NCBI GenBank assembly: GCA_023525975.1 | Contig: CM042032.1 | Coordinates: 73,492,260 to 73,556,259, forward strand | Direction: 5' to 3' | From: Smallanthus sonchifolius | Taxonomy: Eukaryota; Streptophyta; Magnoliopsida; Asterales; Asteraceae | DNA length: 64,000 nucleotides | Part shown: positions 23,912 to 36,689 of the stretch, in pieces | Position numbering within the stretch: position 1 is the stretch's first letter | Layout: every line of letters begins with the position of its first letter | The notes under the pieces: model-generated | Databases searched by the model: none | Seen by the model: the letters and a program-made list of their open reading frames with translations, nothing else | Told to the model about the DNA's origin: nothing | Position numbers and translations under genes: made by a program

Positions 23912-26356
23912 TAAACCATGAGAGAAAACATCCCACAACTCGCACAAGATTGCTTTTACATTCTCTATGGCTACTGGAAAACAATGCTTGAGCCCTTTCT
24001 CATTACAAACAACCTTTATGGATATGTTGACGGTTCTATATCATGTCAAGAATAATTTATTACAACTGGTTCTGATGCTACCACAGTCGTCACTATCAAT
24101 CCAAACTACACTACATGGTTCCACAAAGATGCCCATGTCCGAATGATTATAATCTCAACAATATTTGAAGCCTCGCTTTCTCATGTTCAAGGCACAACTG
24201 CTCGTGAATTGTGGCTCTCACTTGAACGGGCATATGCCCCTCATATTGCCTCTAGGGAATACATGCTTAAGACACAACTCTAAGCTTCAAATGAAAGGAG
24301 GTGAAACTCCCCTTAACTATCTCAGCCTTGCCCAAGACTATGCAACTTCACTTACCAACATTAGAGAACCTATCAAAGACAAATATCATGTTATCTATAT
24401 CATTTCCGGGCTGCGTGAGGAATACAATGGCCTCAAATTCACAATTCTTGCCCGGTCCTTTCCTTTAACTTTTGGTGAACTCTATACTCTTCTGAGTGAC
24501 CACGATTATATGGTAACAAAGCCCCCACAATCTGATGCTCCTACAGCCTTCACTGCTACTACCAGTAACACTCAACCCCCACAACAGTTGTTTGCACTTC
24601 ATCAGATAGTGTCTCAGCTTGGTTATCAACTCATGCCAAGTGTGCAAGAAGCTTCCTAATCCTCAGGCCTTCTATGGCGCTCGTCCCTCAAACAATCGTG
24701 GCAATTTCAATCGAGGACGACGGGATCCTACCGTGGTAGCTATAACCACAACTATAACAACAACAGCAGGGGAAGCGGTCGTGGGGATAACCGAAGTCAA
24801 TTCAGTTAGGCTTCTGCTCAGAACACTATTTATGGCTCTTGCAACCGTTGTGGAATTGGACATATCCCAAGTGATTGTCCACATCATGATCCATCCACTT
24901 TTCGTGCTAACCATTCAGCTAATTTTGCAAATGCATGTTCAATTTCTGGTGACACACGCTCTGCTGTTGGTAGCACCTGGCATCCTGACACTAGTGCCAA
25001 CAGTCATGTAACCCCGGAATTATCCAATCTTGAAAGCTCAGAGGCCTACTACGGTGATGACTCACTTCATGTTGGCAATGGTAAGAGACTTCATATCCTT
25101 CATATAGGTTCATCCAAATTCTCTTCTCCTAATAAAACCCTTTCCATATCTAACATTCTTCATGTTCCTGAAATTAAGAAAAATCTTCTTTTTGTTCAAC
25201 AATTATGTCTTGATAACGATGTATCCTTTGAATTTCACTCTCTCTATTTTGTTTTGAAGGACGATATACATATACCACCATTCTCACCGGTCCTAGTGAA
25301 CGAGGTCTCTATTCTCTCTGTCTTCCTCAACTTAAATCTATCCATAAGACCGCCTTCTCTGCTACTCGGACGTCATCCAATGTTTGGCACAGAAGACCTG
25401 GTCATCCTCATCAGCGTCCCTTCCATTATATGCTTTTTGGTTTTAAATTCCTGTTACTACAAATTTATCTTCTGCTTCTTGTATTGTTTGTTATTTAGGC
25501 AAATCCACAAAACTATCACTACTTAATTCTACTTTTCATAGTTCCAACTTTCTTGACTTGATTTATTGTGACGTTTGAGGCCTTGCACATGTTTTATCTT
25601 TTGATGGCCATCGTTACTTTATGTTATATGTTGATCATTATTCTCATTATATGTGGATTTTTCCCTTAGTTCACAAATCAGATGTCTTTTAACACCAAGG
25701 TCAGACATTTTCAAACAGATTGGGGTGGTGAATTTCGTCCTTTGACATCCTTCTTCACTTCTCTTAGCATCATTCACAAATTATTATGCCCTCATACCAT
25801 CGAACAAAATGGTATAGTTGAACGTCGGCATCGCCATGTCGTCGAAACTGGTTTTACCATTCTAGCGCAGTCTTCCACTCTTCAACGCTTCTGGCATTTT
25901 GCTTTTGACACTGATGTTTATCTCTTTAATTGTATGCCATCTCGAACCACCTCTCATATTTCACCTTTCGAACACTTGTTCAATCGCTCTTTCGATTTCT
26001 CATTTCTTTGGGTCTTTGGATGTCAATACTTCCCTCATCTTCGACCATACTACCGTCGCAAGATGGACTTCCGCTCTACACCTTGTATCTTTCTGGGCTA
26101 CAGTCCCTCTCACCATAGCTATCACTGCTTTGATCCGTCCACATATCGGATCTATATCACTCGTCACATATGTTTCAATGAGGACAACTCCCCATTTGCC
26201 ACACCCAACAACATCTCTCCTCCTATCCCTTTATCTAACCCATATACTTCCTTTTCTGATTTCACAACCCTGCCTCACGACATTCGTGAACCATCCTCCC
26301 CTACAACTTGTGGCATCCCTGTTTTCTATGCCCGATCCTATGATTCTACTTTGTAA
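23912..26356 (+). pseudogene. Copia gag, protease and integrase remnants
   Basis: Gag (about 23970-24690) has the copia-type segment WFHKDAHVRMIIISTIFEAS and a later open stretch with LNYLSLAQDYATSL. A zinc knuckle CNRCGIGHIPSDC lies near 24840-24880. Protease/linker text with HPDTSANSHVT follows near 24980. The integrase part (25682-26356) includes FQTDWGGEFRPL, EQNGIVERRHRHV and the conserved end CIFLGYSPSHHSYHCFDP. Multiple frame changes and stops separate these parts. The copia sequence stops at about 26400, where LTR H begins, and continues at 53118. Confidence 0.85.
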
Positions 26357-28331
26357 TCTATTGAGAATTCTAATAGTATGCACCTTTGATGCCTCGTATC
26401 ACTTGTGATATCATTTCATTTCAAACTTTTGAGTCTGATCTAAAGCGAGTATTCTATTGCGCTTTAAACGGCTTGCTTATTCTATTTGAATTCTATATGA
26501 TTCTTGTACTTGCTACTTATAGTAACTTTGGATGCCTTAGGCTCTAACTTAATCAAAACAATTCAAGTTTGAAACTTCGTCCGACTAAAATAAAATTTCA
26601 AGGGTAAAAGTTACTCATACGTAAATTTCAGGGTTTCTTTTGTAAACGTCTTCAAAATCTGGTAATTTTTTGTAATTTCAGTTATATTTTATTATTATTA
26701 ATTATAACTTTCAAAATTCTTAAGATATATTATTATTTTTATCATTTTAAATTATTAAATCAATTAAAAACCTTTAAACTTATCCTAAATGATTAAAAAC
26801 CATTATTTTTATTCATAAATCCTATCCTAATCCTTTCCATCCATTAACTAACAAATTTGAACTCAAATCTCATCCCTATCCCCTCAAAATTTCGTGAACC
26901 TACCCCCACCCCTAATATTTTTGATTTTTTTTTATTTAAAATTTAACAAACTAATTGCAATTCTAGTCCTTTACACTAATTAAATTTTTGCTATTAAGCC
27001 CTTGAACCCACCCTATAGATAGAGCCCTTATTACTCATTCATTCTTCGCACCTCAACGATCATCTAGGACTCTCTAGCAACTAAAGGTCGTTCCTCTCAT
27101 CTTTTGTAAGATTCTAGCTTAAATCCTTCCATTTTAAGTAAGTTCTTCATATGTTCTTGCTTGTTCAAACTTTTCTTTCAAAATTCTTCATAACTAGATT
27201 AGATCTATGATTCCTCAACATGTTTATGTTATAATCATAGATCTAATCCAAGATCAAAAGCCTTATTTCATCAAACTTGTTCAAACTTTTATTTAAAAAC
27301 CTGATTTTGACCTTTCTTGTTTCCTTTCAACTTTTAAAATTATATTTCTACTAAAACTCCTTATTTTCATTTAACACCCTCTAATAATTAATTTATTTAA
27401 TTTCTATCCATACTAAATTCATATTTACACTTTAACCCTTATACTTTCCAAACTTACCAAACACACCCTAAACTTTGGTTAAGTATACAAATAGAGTAAC
27501 TTTCAAACCAGTATGTAGTTATCTGATAAACATTAAAGTTCTGGCTAGGAAAAGACGAGGTTCCGATCCAACCAACTCTTTCCTAAGAACTTTTCTGTTG
27601 GGGGTACTACTCTGGAATGATAACCACTCTAGTATACAACAACCACTTTCAACTAATTACACTATCAACCCCTTGACTATTCTAAAATTGTTTCTAATTA
27701 ACTTGACAAACTTACTTAGGGAATCCTTAAGGCATTCCAAGTTACGTCAAGTGCAAGTTCAACCCTCTAAACTTGCAAGGTGAGTTCATAACCCCTCTTT
27801 TACTTTCTACTTTGGGGTGGAAAACATGCTCTCGTGTTCAAACTCTATATCAATACTATTATTATACTACAAGGTTTTCATACTATTCAATAACAACTTT
27901 CTATATTTGTAAAATTAAACGGGATCATACACACTCTTTACCACACCATTAACTTTTAGCCGACTGGAGTACGTAAATAGATCTATTGGCCTGACAAACT
28001 CAACTAGTCCTTCAAGTGACGTATTCCAGACGACTTGGAAGGAGTTGGGTGTACAGAAACTGTATACTATAACAACACTTTGGGTCTGATGCGTTCAGAC
28101 GGGGAATCTATTCTAGTCACTAGGGTTGTTTGTGAACTCGATATATGAAAGTTTAATTTACTTGTATTGAAATTGTTTATGAATCCTACACTATCTACTA
28201 TGCTATATCTATCTATCTAAATCTATGTTCTTACTAACTTTTTAGTTGATCTATTTTAGCATGTTTTTCAGGTGAAACTAACTAAGATCTTGTTAAGCTT
28301 ATGCTAGGATCAAGGACTATGCCTTAGTGGA

Positions 28332-29795
28332 TGATGCGTGTGTGAATGTAGTTAAATATTATATGATAATATTTAGAAATTATGGTTTTACGAGATCAGG
28401 TTTAAAATTTATAAAATGATAATTACTTTAACTTAAAACACACACAATAGGCAAGTGTACCTATCGCAGCGTAATATAGTCTATGTAAGAACCAAGTATC
28501 GAACCAATGGACACGGTCGAGTTCCAATACTCAACTTTTGTTATCGTTTAGCCAGATTAATTGATAAGTGGGTTTTGTGTGCTTGTGAAATAGAATAGTA
28601 AATGAAAGAAAAGTAAATGACGATAAAGTAAATAACATAAAAGTAAGAACGTGTGTGATGTGTGTAACAGAAATGTAATGAACAGAATAGTAAATAACAT
28701 AAAAGTAAATATCTCAGAGATGATCAGGTCACGGAGAGTATTGCTTCGGGATTCGAAACAGCTTGGTACGTGATAATGTTATGTTGACTAATTCAGTGGT
28801 ATGACTACTACAAACTTGTGACCTGGTCACCGCTAGAGCCTCGTCCTCACGACATTTGATTCACGAATTATAAATCTTTAAATTAAAATGGTAGTGCCTC
28901 CCGTTAGAGACAACATTTACCCTCAACCCCTTCCAATGGTCATCTCCGGGTTGGTTTGAGACATCGAACTTAAAATGCTTTATATTAGAGTTAAATAGGT
29001 GATTATATTTTGTTCACAGGGAGGTGATGTAACAATGTCACCAAGTATAAAGACGTACCGTTCCCAACATGAGTTCACCAATTCTTGGTCGCATAATAAG
29101 TTCGTATAAAGACGTATGACCTTAGAAGTGTAGACCAAGTCTTGGCTTATCAATCTCTGCTCGTATAAAGACGTACGAGTTTCAAAGGAAGTTTGATTAA
29201 AAAGGTTTTACGATCTTACTCTTTAAAATCAAGACACTCACAAATATAAAGACAGATTTAGACAATAATAAACGCCCACCAAAAGGTGGTTTTAGGAGCG
29301 AATAATTAAAGACATAAACATATCACTAGATTAATACATCAAACATTAACATGCAGCAAACATCATCTTCACCCTAGCAATACAAGAAGTTTAGCCACGA
29401 ATGGCCATACTAACTAGCATAACGCTGAGTTTCGTAGGCTCCCCTATTGTGGAACAAGAAGGAAGAGCCTCTCCACTCTCTACACACTACTACTACTACA
29501 CTCTAACTACAAAATAAGCTTTCTCTGGTGTGTTCTTGGGGTGTGTAAGGGATGACTCAATGAAGAACTCAAGCCATCTATTTATAGGCCTCAAAATGAG
29601 CAATGCACAGCCGTGCATTGGATTTCACGAGCGTGCAAACACCTCGGGAATCAAACATGATACAAAGGACAATGTACCGGGGTCTGGGAGAGCAGGAAAG
29701 CATTTGCACGGCCGTGCAATGCCCCACTGCCACCCAGATTCGTCTTTTTGCTGCCGGTTTGACTTATGTTGACCTGGTTTGACTTCTTGGGGTTT
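28332..29795 (-). repeat. Athila-like 3' LTR, truncated
   Basis: Collinear with 51286-52735 of the other LTR and stops at TGACTTCTTGGGG (about 29795). The last roughly 210 bp of the partner (52736-52945) are missing here. It contains three copies of GTATAAAGACGTA about 57 bp apart (29045-29175) and the perfect palindrome GCACGGCCGTGC at 29706-29717. No gene. Confidence 0.85.
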
Positions 29796-30840
29796 AACCT
29801 CTTTAAAATACTTGTGTTATTAATTAATCTACAGCGTAAGTCTTTCAAAAAGAATAGTTACTATTTAAAAACGTTATCGTCGTTAAGTTTACCTCATGAA
29901 TGCCTCCACACCAATCCAAGTAGCACCGCTCCCAAGCCAAGAAACCTCATCCTGTTATCTCACCTGCAAAACAGTCTAACGTACATACAAAGTCAACTAT
30001 GCTGAGTGAGTTGTAATAGTTTAATTTAAACAAAAGCCAACTCGTCTCATTTATTATTTATTTCAGCTCAAGACCCTCTCGTTTTTATAAAATAGTTATC
30101 ATTTAATAATACATAGATAACCCTCATTATCTTACAATTATCCCAAAGGATTCACCACCCGAGACTCAACCCACCATTTTAACCCCGTATGTCTCTCCGA
30201 CATGGATCGAACTTACCACTCTTGATAACTCAAGGTTTACCACACCTATTAACCATACCCTGGTTATCTCAACCACTCTCTAGACCCTGGCTTAACCAGC
30301 CCTAACCAAGACCCTCACAAAACAACTGACATAAAAATTGTAAACACCACATCACAATCCTGACACAACGGTCAATCTAACTCTACTCACCACATTAATA
30401 CTATCTCATGCAAAATAGATATAACTCAACGCTTGTATGCAATTTAAAACAAATATATAAGCACACAAACACATACCTCATTACTGCACCCTCGTCTGGG
30501 CGTTCGACACACCCCGAGCTCATCGTTAACCTGCTCAGAAATTGCCACCTTTGGTGACCTCCCGAAGGACTTAGTCCTCCACAATCCTGTTTGCCGTGTC
30601 ACAAAGATAACCATGCAAACACAATACCCACCGTGTCACAAGGACAACGACACAATAACAATTCCCGCCATGTCACAAGGACAACGTCACAATACACACA
30701 ACACATGTATAAAACACATAACATCATACTCTATTTTCTTGATTCATTAACTTCACCTGCACTTCACACATAACACTAGGATAAGATATCCTACACGTAT
30801 TCATAAGCGTTTAGCTTATATCCCGACTCACCCCGACTAA

Positions 30841-33709
30841 TGTCACAGCCCGGCCGGTGGCGGATTATACGCCGGGGCTGACGCGGTTGTTCATAAGCAC
30901 ATGATCGTCTATTAATAATGACAATATTTATTACTCGAATTAAAAACATCTGTTACATTAGGAATAAGAAAACAAAGTGTTCAACAAAACATAATTAAAA
31001 GTTAACTAGGTCCACTTCCTATGTGATCATGTAGTCCTTAAACTGGTGCACATGAAACATGTAAGTAAATGTCAACTACAAGTAGTTGGTGAGTAACATA
31101 GGTTTTGACACCGAACAAATTTAAGTATAGTTTTACAATTCAATATGTTTAAAGCATGTCTAAAGCATATATGTGAAAACATATAAGGTTCCAAGCGTAC
31201 AATTCAATCCTGGTAATGGAAAACTAGATACGCAATCCCACTGATTGCCATTTTGAAAAAGGGGCAAGAGGATACCCAAGTTGTAAGTTGATACTCAACA
31301 AAACCCACCAAGGTTTTGTGGTAAGTTATAGTTTCAGATTCCCGTAAAAATGATCATAAAAGTTACTACTTTAGGCTTGGGCTACAAGTTAATGAATGTA
31401 CTGACATGAACACATGTAATGGTCACCAGATAGTTCAAGACATAAAGCATAAAGATCAAAGCATAAGAACATAGGTATTGAATTGTGTAAGAATTATAGT
31501 TAATGACATGTTTCACCCCAAAAAGTAAAAATAATAAAAAGGGGCTATGTAAACTCACCTGAGTTGTGTACTAGTAGTGGATAGCACCACACAAGAATGT
31601 AATAGAAAGCACAAAAGTTTACCTGTGAACCGTCTACCTATGTCCTAGAATTATAAGCATAATAATTAGGAACATATGAGAGATTGTGATGATGACACAG
31701 AAGAGTGAACGTCTTAAGACGTACTAACGATTAAATAGTAGACGAACTTGTCCACGGGAATAAGGTTTCTTAATTAGGATAAATGCGTTACATGACGAAC
31801 GTCTCCATAATAAAATAAATAAAATCTTGCGTTTGTACCATTAAAATAATGTGTATGAAAATAATATAACTATATATATTATTTTTAAGTTCGAAGGATT
31901 AATAAAATAATCATTTATATGGCGAGAATAATAAATATATTTACTCTAATGGGGAAATAAACGTGGGTATAAATAATTATATTATTTATAAGTTTTGAAA
32001 CATTACGCGAAGTTTCTAAACGAGGTGAAAGTAATATCTAAATACATATATTATTTTTAATTTGGAGTCATGGGTTGGAAATAATATAAACATATTATTT
32101 TATTCGAAGTCGTGGTTTGAAAATAATATAAATATATTATTTTAAAAGTGGAGATAATATTAATTATAAGTTATAAAACCAAACCCGAGCCTACAGGTTA
32201 TTTCCGGAGCTAAAACACTTTAATATATTATTATAATATCGGAAAAGTGTTTTATAATTAAATAATGCCTAAAAATAATTAAAAATCAAAAACAGGGGAG
32301 GGAGACTCGAACCCGGGTCTCCTCCCCATCAGCATAAGTGTTTAACCAGCCCCGCCCGCTAGGGTCATCGCAACAGAACCCGGTTCCGAATGGTTTTAAT
32401 CAGTAATTCCCGTGAGCTTCTCTCCCATACATATACCAATTCGAATCTGGTCCCAAAACCACTGAATTCGATCATGATCAGTCAAAACATCATATGAGTT
32501 TTTGTTATACAAGTGTTTGCGAATCCACGTGTGGGTTTAATTTGAAAAACATCCAGTTTATAGTCGTTTAAATCCAGTTTCAAATGTCGACCCCTAGACT
32601 AAGAACATGGAATCAATTTGATAAAATCTAATGTTAAAAGTTGTTAGAATCATAGGGTTTTCGCTGATTAGAATATTGCGAATCTATCCATGTGGTTTAA
32701 TTGGATTGAGGTCGAGTCTAGGATCAAAACCCCCAAATTGGATTACGAACAAACCCTAGAATCTGGATCATGTTAAATTTGATGTTGTTAGATGAAATTG
32801 ACATGGGGCATTCACTAAACAAAGGTTTGCGAAACTGATGGTGTGATTTAATTGAATTTAAAACGAGTGTAGATTGGAATTCGATTAAACCATTTTGTGA
32901 TAAACCCTAGAATCAAGATCTTGATCGAATTGATGTTGTAAGCCCCAATTAGCATAGGGCTTATGATCAGGATGTTAAAATGAAGCTAATGATGGAATTA
33001 ATTACCGGTATAGATGACGAACTAATAGAGATCGACTAGAATGGTTGCCATCGGCGACTTTGATTATCTCTGGGGTCCTGGTTAAATCTCCGGGTGAATT
33101 GAAAGGTGCAGAGGCTTCAGTAGAGCTTGAATGGCGTGCGCAGGTGTTCAATTGAGAGAGTAGTGGTTCAAAACGGACGAATTTGATGTGTATATGATGA
33201 TAGTCGACAATTATAAGTTAAATGTTCATAATTTGAGTTTAATCCGAATCAATGACTGCATTTAAGGACTAAATGATGGTCATTTAATGCATTGAAGTGC
33301 ATAACGGTTATTGATTCCAACGGAAATTCGATTTAGGCATGCGAATTGGGTTCAAGAACAGGTGGGTTGACTTTCAGAAGTCAACAAAATCGTAATTGGC
33401 AAAATTTACAGAAATGGTCCCTGTAGTTTCATGTTTTAAGTGTAGGAATTGGCAGAAATAATCCTTGAGGTTTGAATTAGAGTTAAATACTTGACTGTTC
33501 GACTATTAAAAGTCAACAGGAATACAAACTCGAATTCTGACCTCAAAAGTCAACAGAGTTGGAGTCTGGGTTAATGTCACAACTAGTCCCTATAGTTTTA
33601 GTTCAATTAATGATAGAAATAGTCCCTAGAGTTTGGGTTGAGGTTAAATAGGTTAATATTTAACTGTATTTAATTAACGAGGTTAACCTAAAAGTTCGGA
33701 TTGTCACAA
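30841..33709 (-). mobile_element. Solo LTR D (gypsy family)
   Basis: On the + strand it starts TGTCACAGCCCGG and ends CGGATTGTCACA, with perfect 5-bp TSD ACTAA (30836-30840 and 33710-33714). It is 2869 bp with no internal region. It contains a tRNA-like block (32294-32362), an intron donor AGGTGAGTTT at 31558 and an acceptor site altered to TTTCATG near 31052. The rest is AT-rich with no gene. Confidence 0.92.
32294..32362 (-). other. tRNA-like block in solo LTR D
   Basis: On the minus strand, CTAGCGGGCGGGGCTGGTTA is followed by a hairpin with arms GGGGAGG and CCTCCCC around GGTTCGAGTCTCC (B-box-like, one change). It is in sense orientation of the LTR. Confidence 0.55.
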
Positions 33710-35364
33710 CTAACTCATAACACATTACACTGCTAATATAGCAACACACATACAAATACTATGTCTCATTATCTAAGCACAAACCACGTACATGCACACC
33801 CTAAGACACCTCCTAGTCGTTACTCGTACGACCTGTAAATACAATCCCGACTCACCCCTATTAGGTCACTATACGACCCACGACCATATACCCACCTTTA
33901 ACCTTACACATCTTTAACCTTACACATCTTAAGGACAACACATAGTCCCTTAGCCCTATATTTAAATACTTAAATTTGTGAACTCGTAGGGTTAGACCCC
34001 CAAAGCTTGATACACATTTAATGTAATAAAACACGTCTCAAAAGTATGTGTGATAGCCCCAAAACGTTAAAAACATTTAAAAGAGGGGGATTAGAAACTC
34101 ACTGGTTATGCTGAGCCTCAGTCCTTGCTCTGCTACTCGTCCGTTCACGCTTAAAACCTTAACCTGCCAATGCATGATCACATGATCAGACATGTTTTAT
34201 TTGTACGTTGAATGCCTTATAACAACATAATAAATTCTCAACGTCCATCTCATCTTCTCCTTGGCACATCCCCACGAACCCTATTTTCACATGCACGTAC
34301 GTGTGCCATGCAAACCTTTAACCGTCCTCATCCCACAACTATCGACTCGTACCGGTTCATCCTCGACCTGTTTGGAAGTCTTAAACTCAAACCGGGTCAT
34401 GCATGCACGTACGTGTACATGCATTCACATGCAAAGCCCTAATCCATGATAATACTCGTACTCAAACCGATAACTTCCATGCAAACCCTAGGCTCATAAA
34501 ACCCTTATCGGGTGTAACCACGTCTTCGTACTTTCTTCGTTTACCACCGTTAGTCACCACAGTGCACCACCATCGTGTCCACCATGCCGTCCTCCGCTTC
34601 CCGTCAGGTGCTGCTAACTGGTCCACACCGAGTACTACCACCGTAGCTCGGCTACCGCCACCGACACCGTAGAACCACCCTCATCACAGCCCAACCCCCG
34701 AGCCGTCTCTGCCTCACGCTGCCACAACGCATCACCATGGCTGCCACCATGGCAGTCCTCATCCTCGTCTTCGTCGGTCCATCCTCTCCGTCGTCGAGCA
34801 TCACCGCTACACATCACCACCACTACCTTTTTTTTTGCGCGCTACCGGACTAAGGTCCTCGACCGACCACCCCCAACTCAAGTCGTGTCTCCTCTCTCGT
34901 CTCCTCCGGCTTCCCTCATAACCACCGCTGAGAAACCCTAGTTGGGTTTCTCACACAAAAACGAATACGAGAAGATACAAGAATGGATTTAGAGGTTTAC
35001 CTTTCGAGTAGTGGCGTCCCTCCTCCGCTCGTTGCCACCGTGGAACCACCGTGAGACCCTCTTGCCCGACTTCCCTCTCCCTTGCGTCTCTCCTTGCAGC
35101 CGTCGAGCACCCCTAGGCGATTATGGCCTTAGGGTTTTCTTTACATGGTATTTAAACCACCACAAGTTGTATTCGGGTCCCTCTAATTCTGTTTTGATCA
35201 TAATGATTCCAAACCATTCCCTGTTAGGCTAATAGGGTCTTTTTTGATTCCCTGATTAGGGTTTTACTTGAAAAACACTCATCACTGTCTCATTTAGAAG
35301 AGACTCGGGTCACCCGTTAGTCCAAATAATCCTTACGTGGATTTTCGGGATGTTAAATAATACA

Positions 35365-36689
35365 TCCACTTTCTTGTATATTCCAATTCTTCTGAGTAAA
35401 ACAGATTTCTTTTCAAATGACGACATAAGATAATTTTCCCATTTTGAAGACATTCAGCCAATAACCGGTGTTTACGAAAAGCTGGTTGGGTGATAAATGT
35501 GGGTAGTAGAAAAGAAAAAGCTAAGGCTCAAAGGGCTATCTAGGCGGATAATATTTTTGGGATTTTTAGGGTTTAAGGATAATATATAAGGATAATAAAA
35601 TCCTAGGTGCCTCAATCATTTTCATACTCCCACTAGTTCATGATCTTGATATGTATAAGTCATACAAGTTCTAATTATGCACAAAATTCGATCGAATAAA
35701 CACTCAATATACCAAACGAAAGAGCATGCGAAAATAATGATAATAATGCTCTTGAAAAGGCTCAGATTATTCTCACATGGAAACGGATGGAATATGGTTT
35801 AGCGATTTGTTATGCATAATATCTATTTGTTTCTACTTGCCATGTCTTTATTTTATTTAATTAGGCGCGAACTCAAAGAGGTTTAGATTTAAGGTTTAAA
35901 ATTTTTTTGAAATTTTTTCGGGTTTTTCAAAAGGTAGATTTTTGTAATGTTTTAGTCAAATGGGTAGAAAATCACAAGTTAAGTTTTACTGCTTTGAGGT
36001 TACACGTAGTCCTGAATCTCTAATTCCCCACCCCACACTTAAAATTGTTCATTGCCCTCAATGTACAAATGCATGTAATGAAATGCTATGCAGGAATTTA
36101 ATGCATGAAGTTTTAAGGGGAAAAGAAACTAGTACTCCCCCGGTCAATTAGGTGTATAACCTAAGGCCGAAACTTATTGCTGCTGTCAGGCGGTGCCTAT
36201 CAGCTGCTTGTCAACATGTTGCTTCAAAGACTTCATCGAATTTCAAAGAAATTTGATGTGGTTTCCGGTTCCTCAGGTTGTAGAGATGGAGTGTAACTCC
36301 TCAAAGAAGTAGAGAGACTATCTGGTGATGCTATTCTACCTGACACATAAAGGAAAACATAAAAGCAGACAAGAAAAATAAAAGATAGTAGTTAAGCTAC
36401 TAAGGTCCTAGTATCTAGAGGGCATACCTGGGGCTGAAGTATGAGAAACTTAAATTTGAAAAGTCAAATCTGAGGTCCATGATTCTGCTACGTTTATTCA
36501 ATTCATTCATTCAATTTGAAAAGTCAGGCGATGCCTATCTGCTGTATGCACTAACCTCTCAATTTATTCATGATCATCGGGCTACCTCCCGGAAGCGCTA
36601 TGTTTATTTAAGAGTCTTTAGCCCGACCCATACGTGCTGCATTAGTCTTTCTTCAAGTGGGGGCCATCAACTTCCACGTATCTCCTGCC
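35365..36689 (-). other. Athila-like 3' noncoding region
   Basis: AT-rich sequence with the block CTACCTCCCGGAAGCGCTAT near 36580-36600 and ACCCCACACTTAAAATTG near 36030; such blocks are familiar from the region downstream of pol in Athila-like elements. A GATGCCTATCTGCT/GGTGCCTATCAGCT pair at about 36190 and 36530 suggests an internal duplication. No RT or integrase motif is present. No gene. Confidence 0.55.

Larger units (their letters stand above)
29796..35364 (-). mobile_element. LTR remnant J (gypsy type), split by solo LTR D
   Basis: Minus-sense LTR-like sequence of about 2.7 kb after removing D (30841-33709 plus one TSD copy). It is recognised by the intron-like module (donor GTGAGTTTC at 34102, acceptor TTTTGCAG ending at 29964) and a possible sense start TGTATTATTTAACATCC at 35364. 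The expected TGTCACA end is missing on the left, where it joins the Athila LTR. It has a GC-rich, CCACC-rich stretch (34540-34950) and no recognisable gene. Boundaries are tentative. Confidence 0.45.

Noticed and set aside
23912..23916. Perfect TSD for element A
   Set aside because: Flanks TACAC and TAAAC differ at one base; accepted only as a probable decayed TSD.
26341..26410. Exact left boundary and TSD of LTR H
   Set aside because: Several TG starts are possible and none gives a 5-bp match to the right flank CATTT, so no TSD is claimed.
34540..34950. GC-rich open frames as a host gene exon
   Set aside because: Lies within LTR remnant J; frames are short on both strands, low-complexity (CCACC-rich) and lack motifs.
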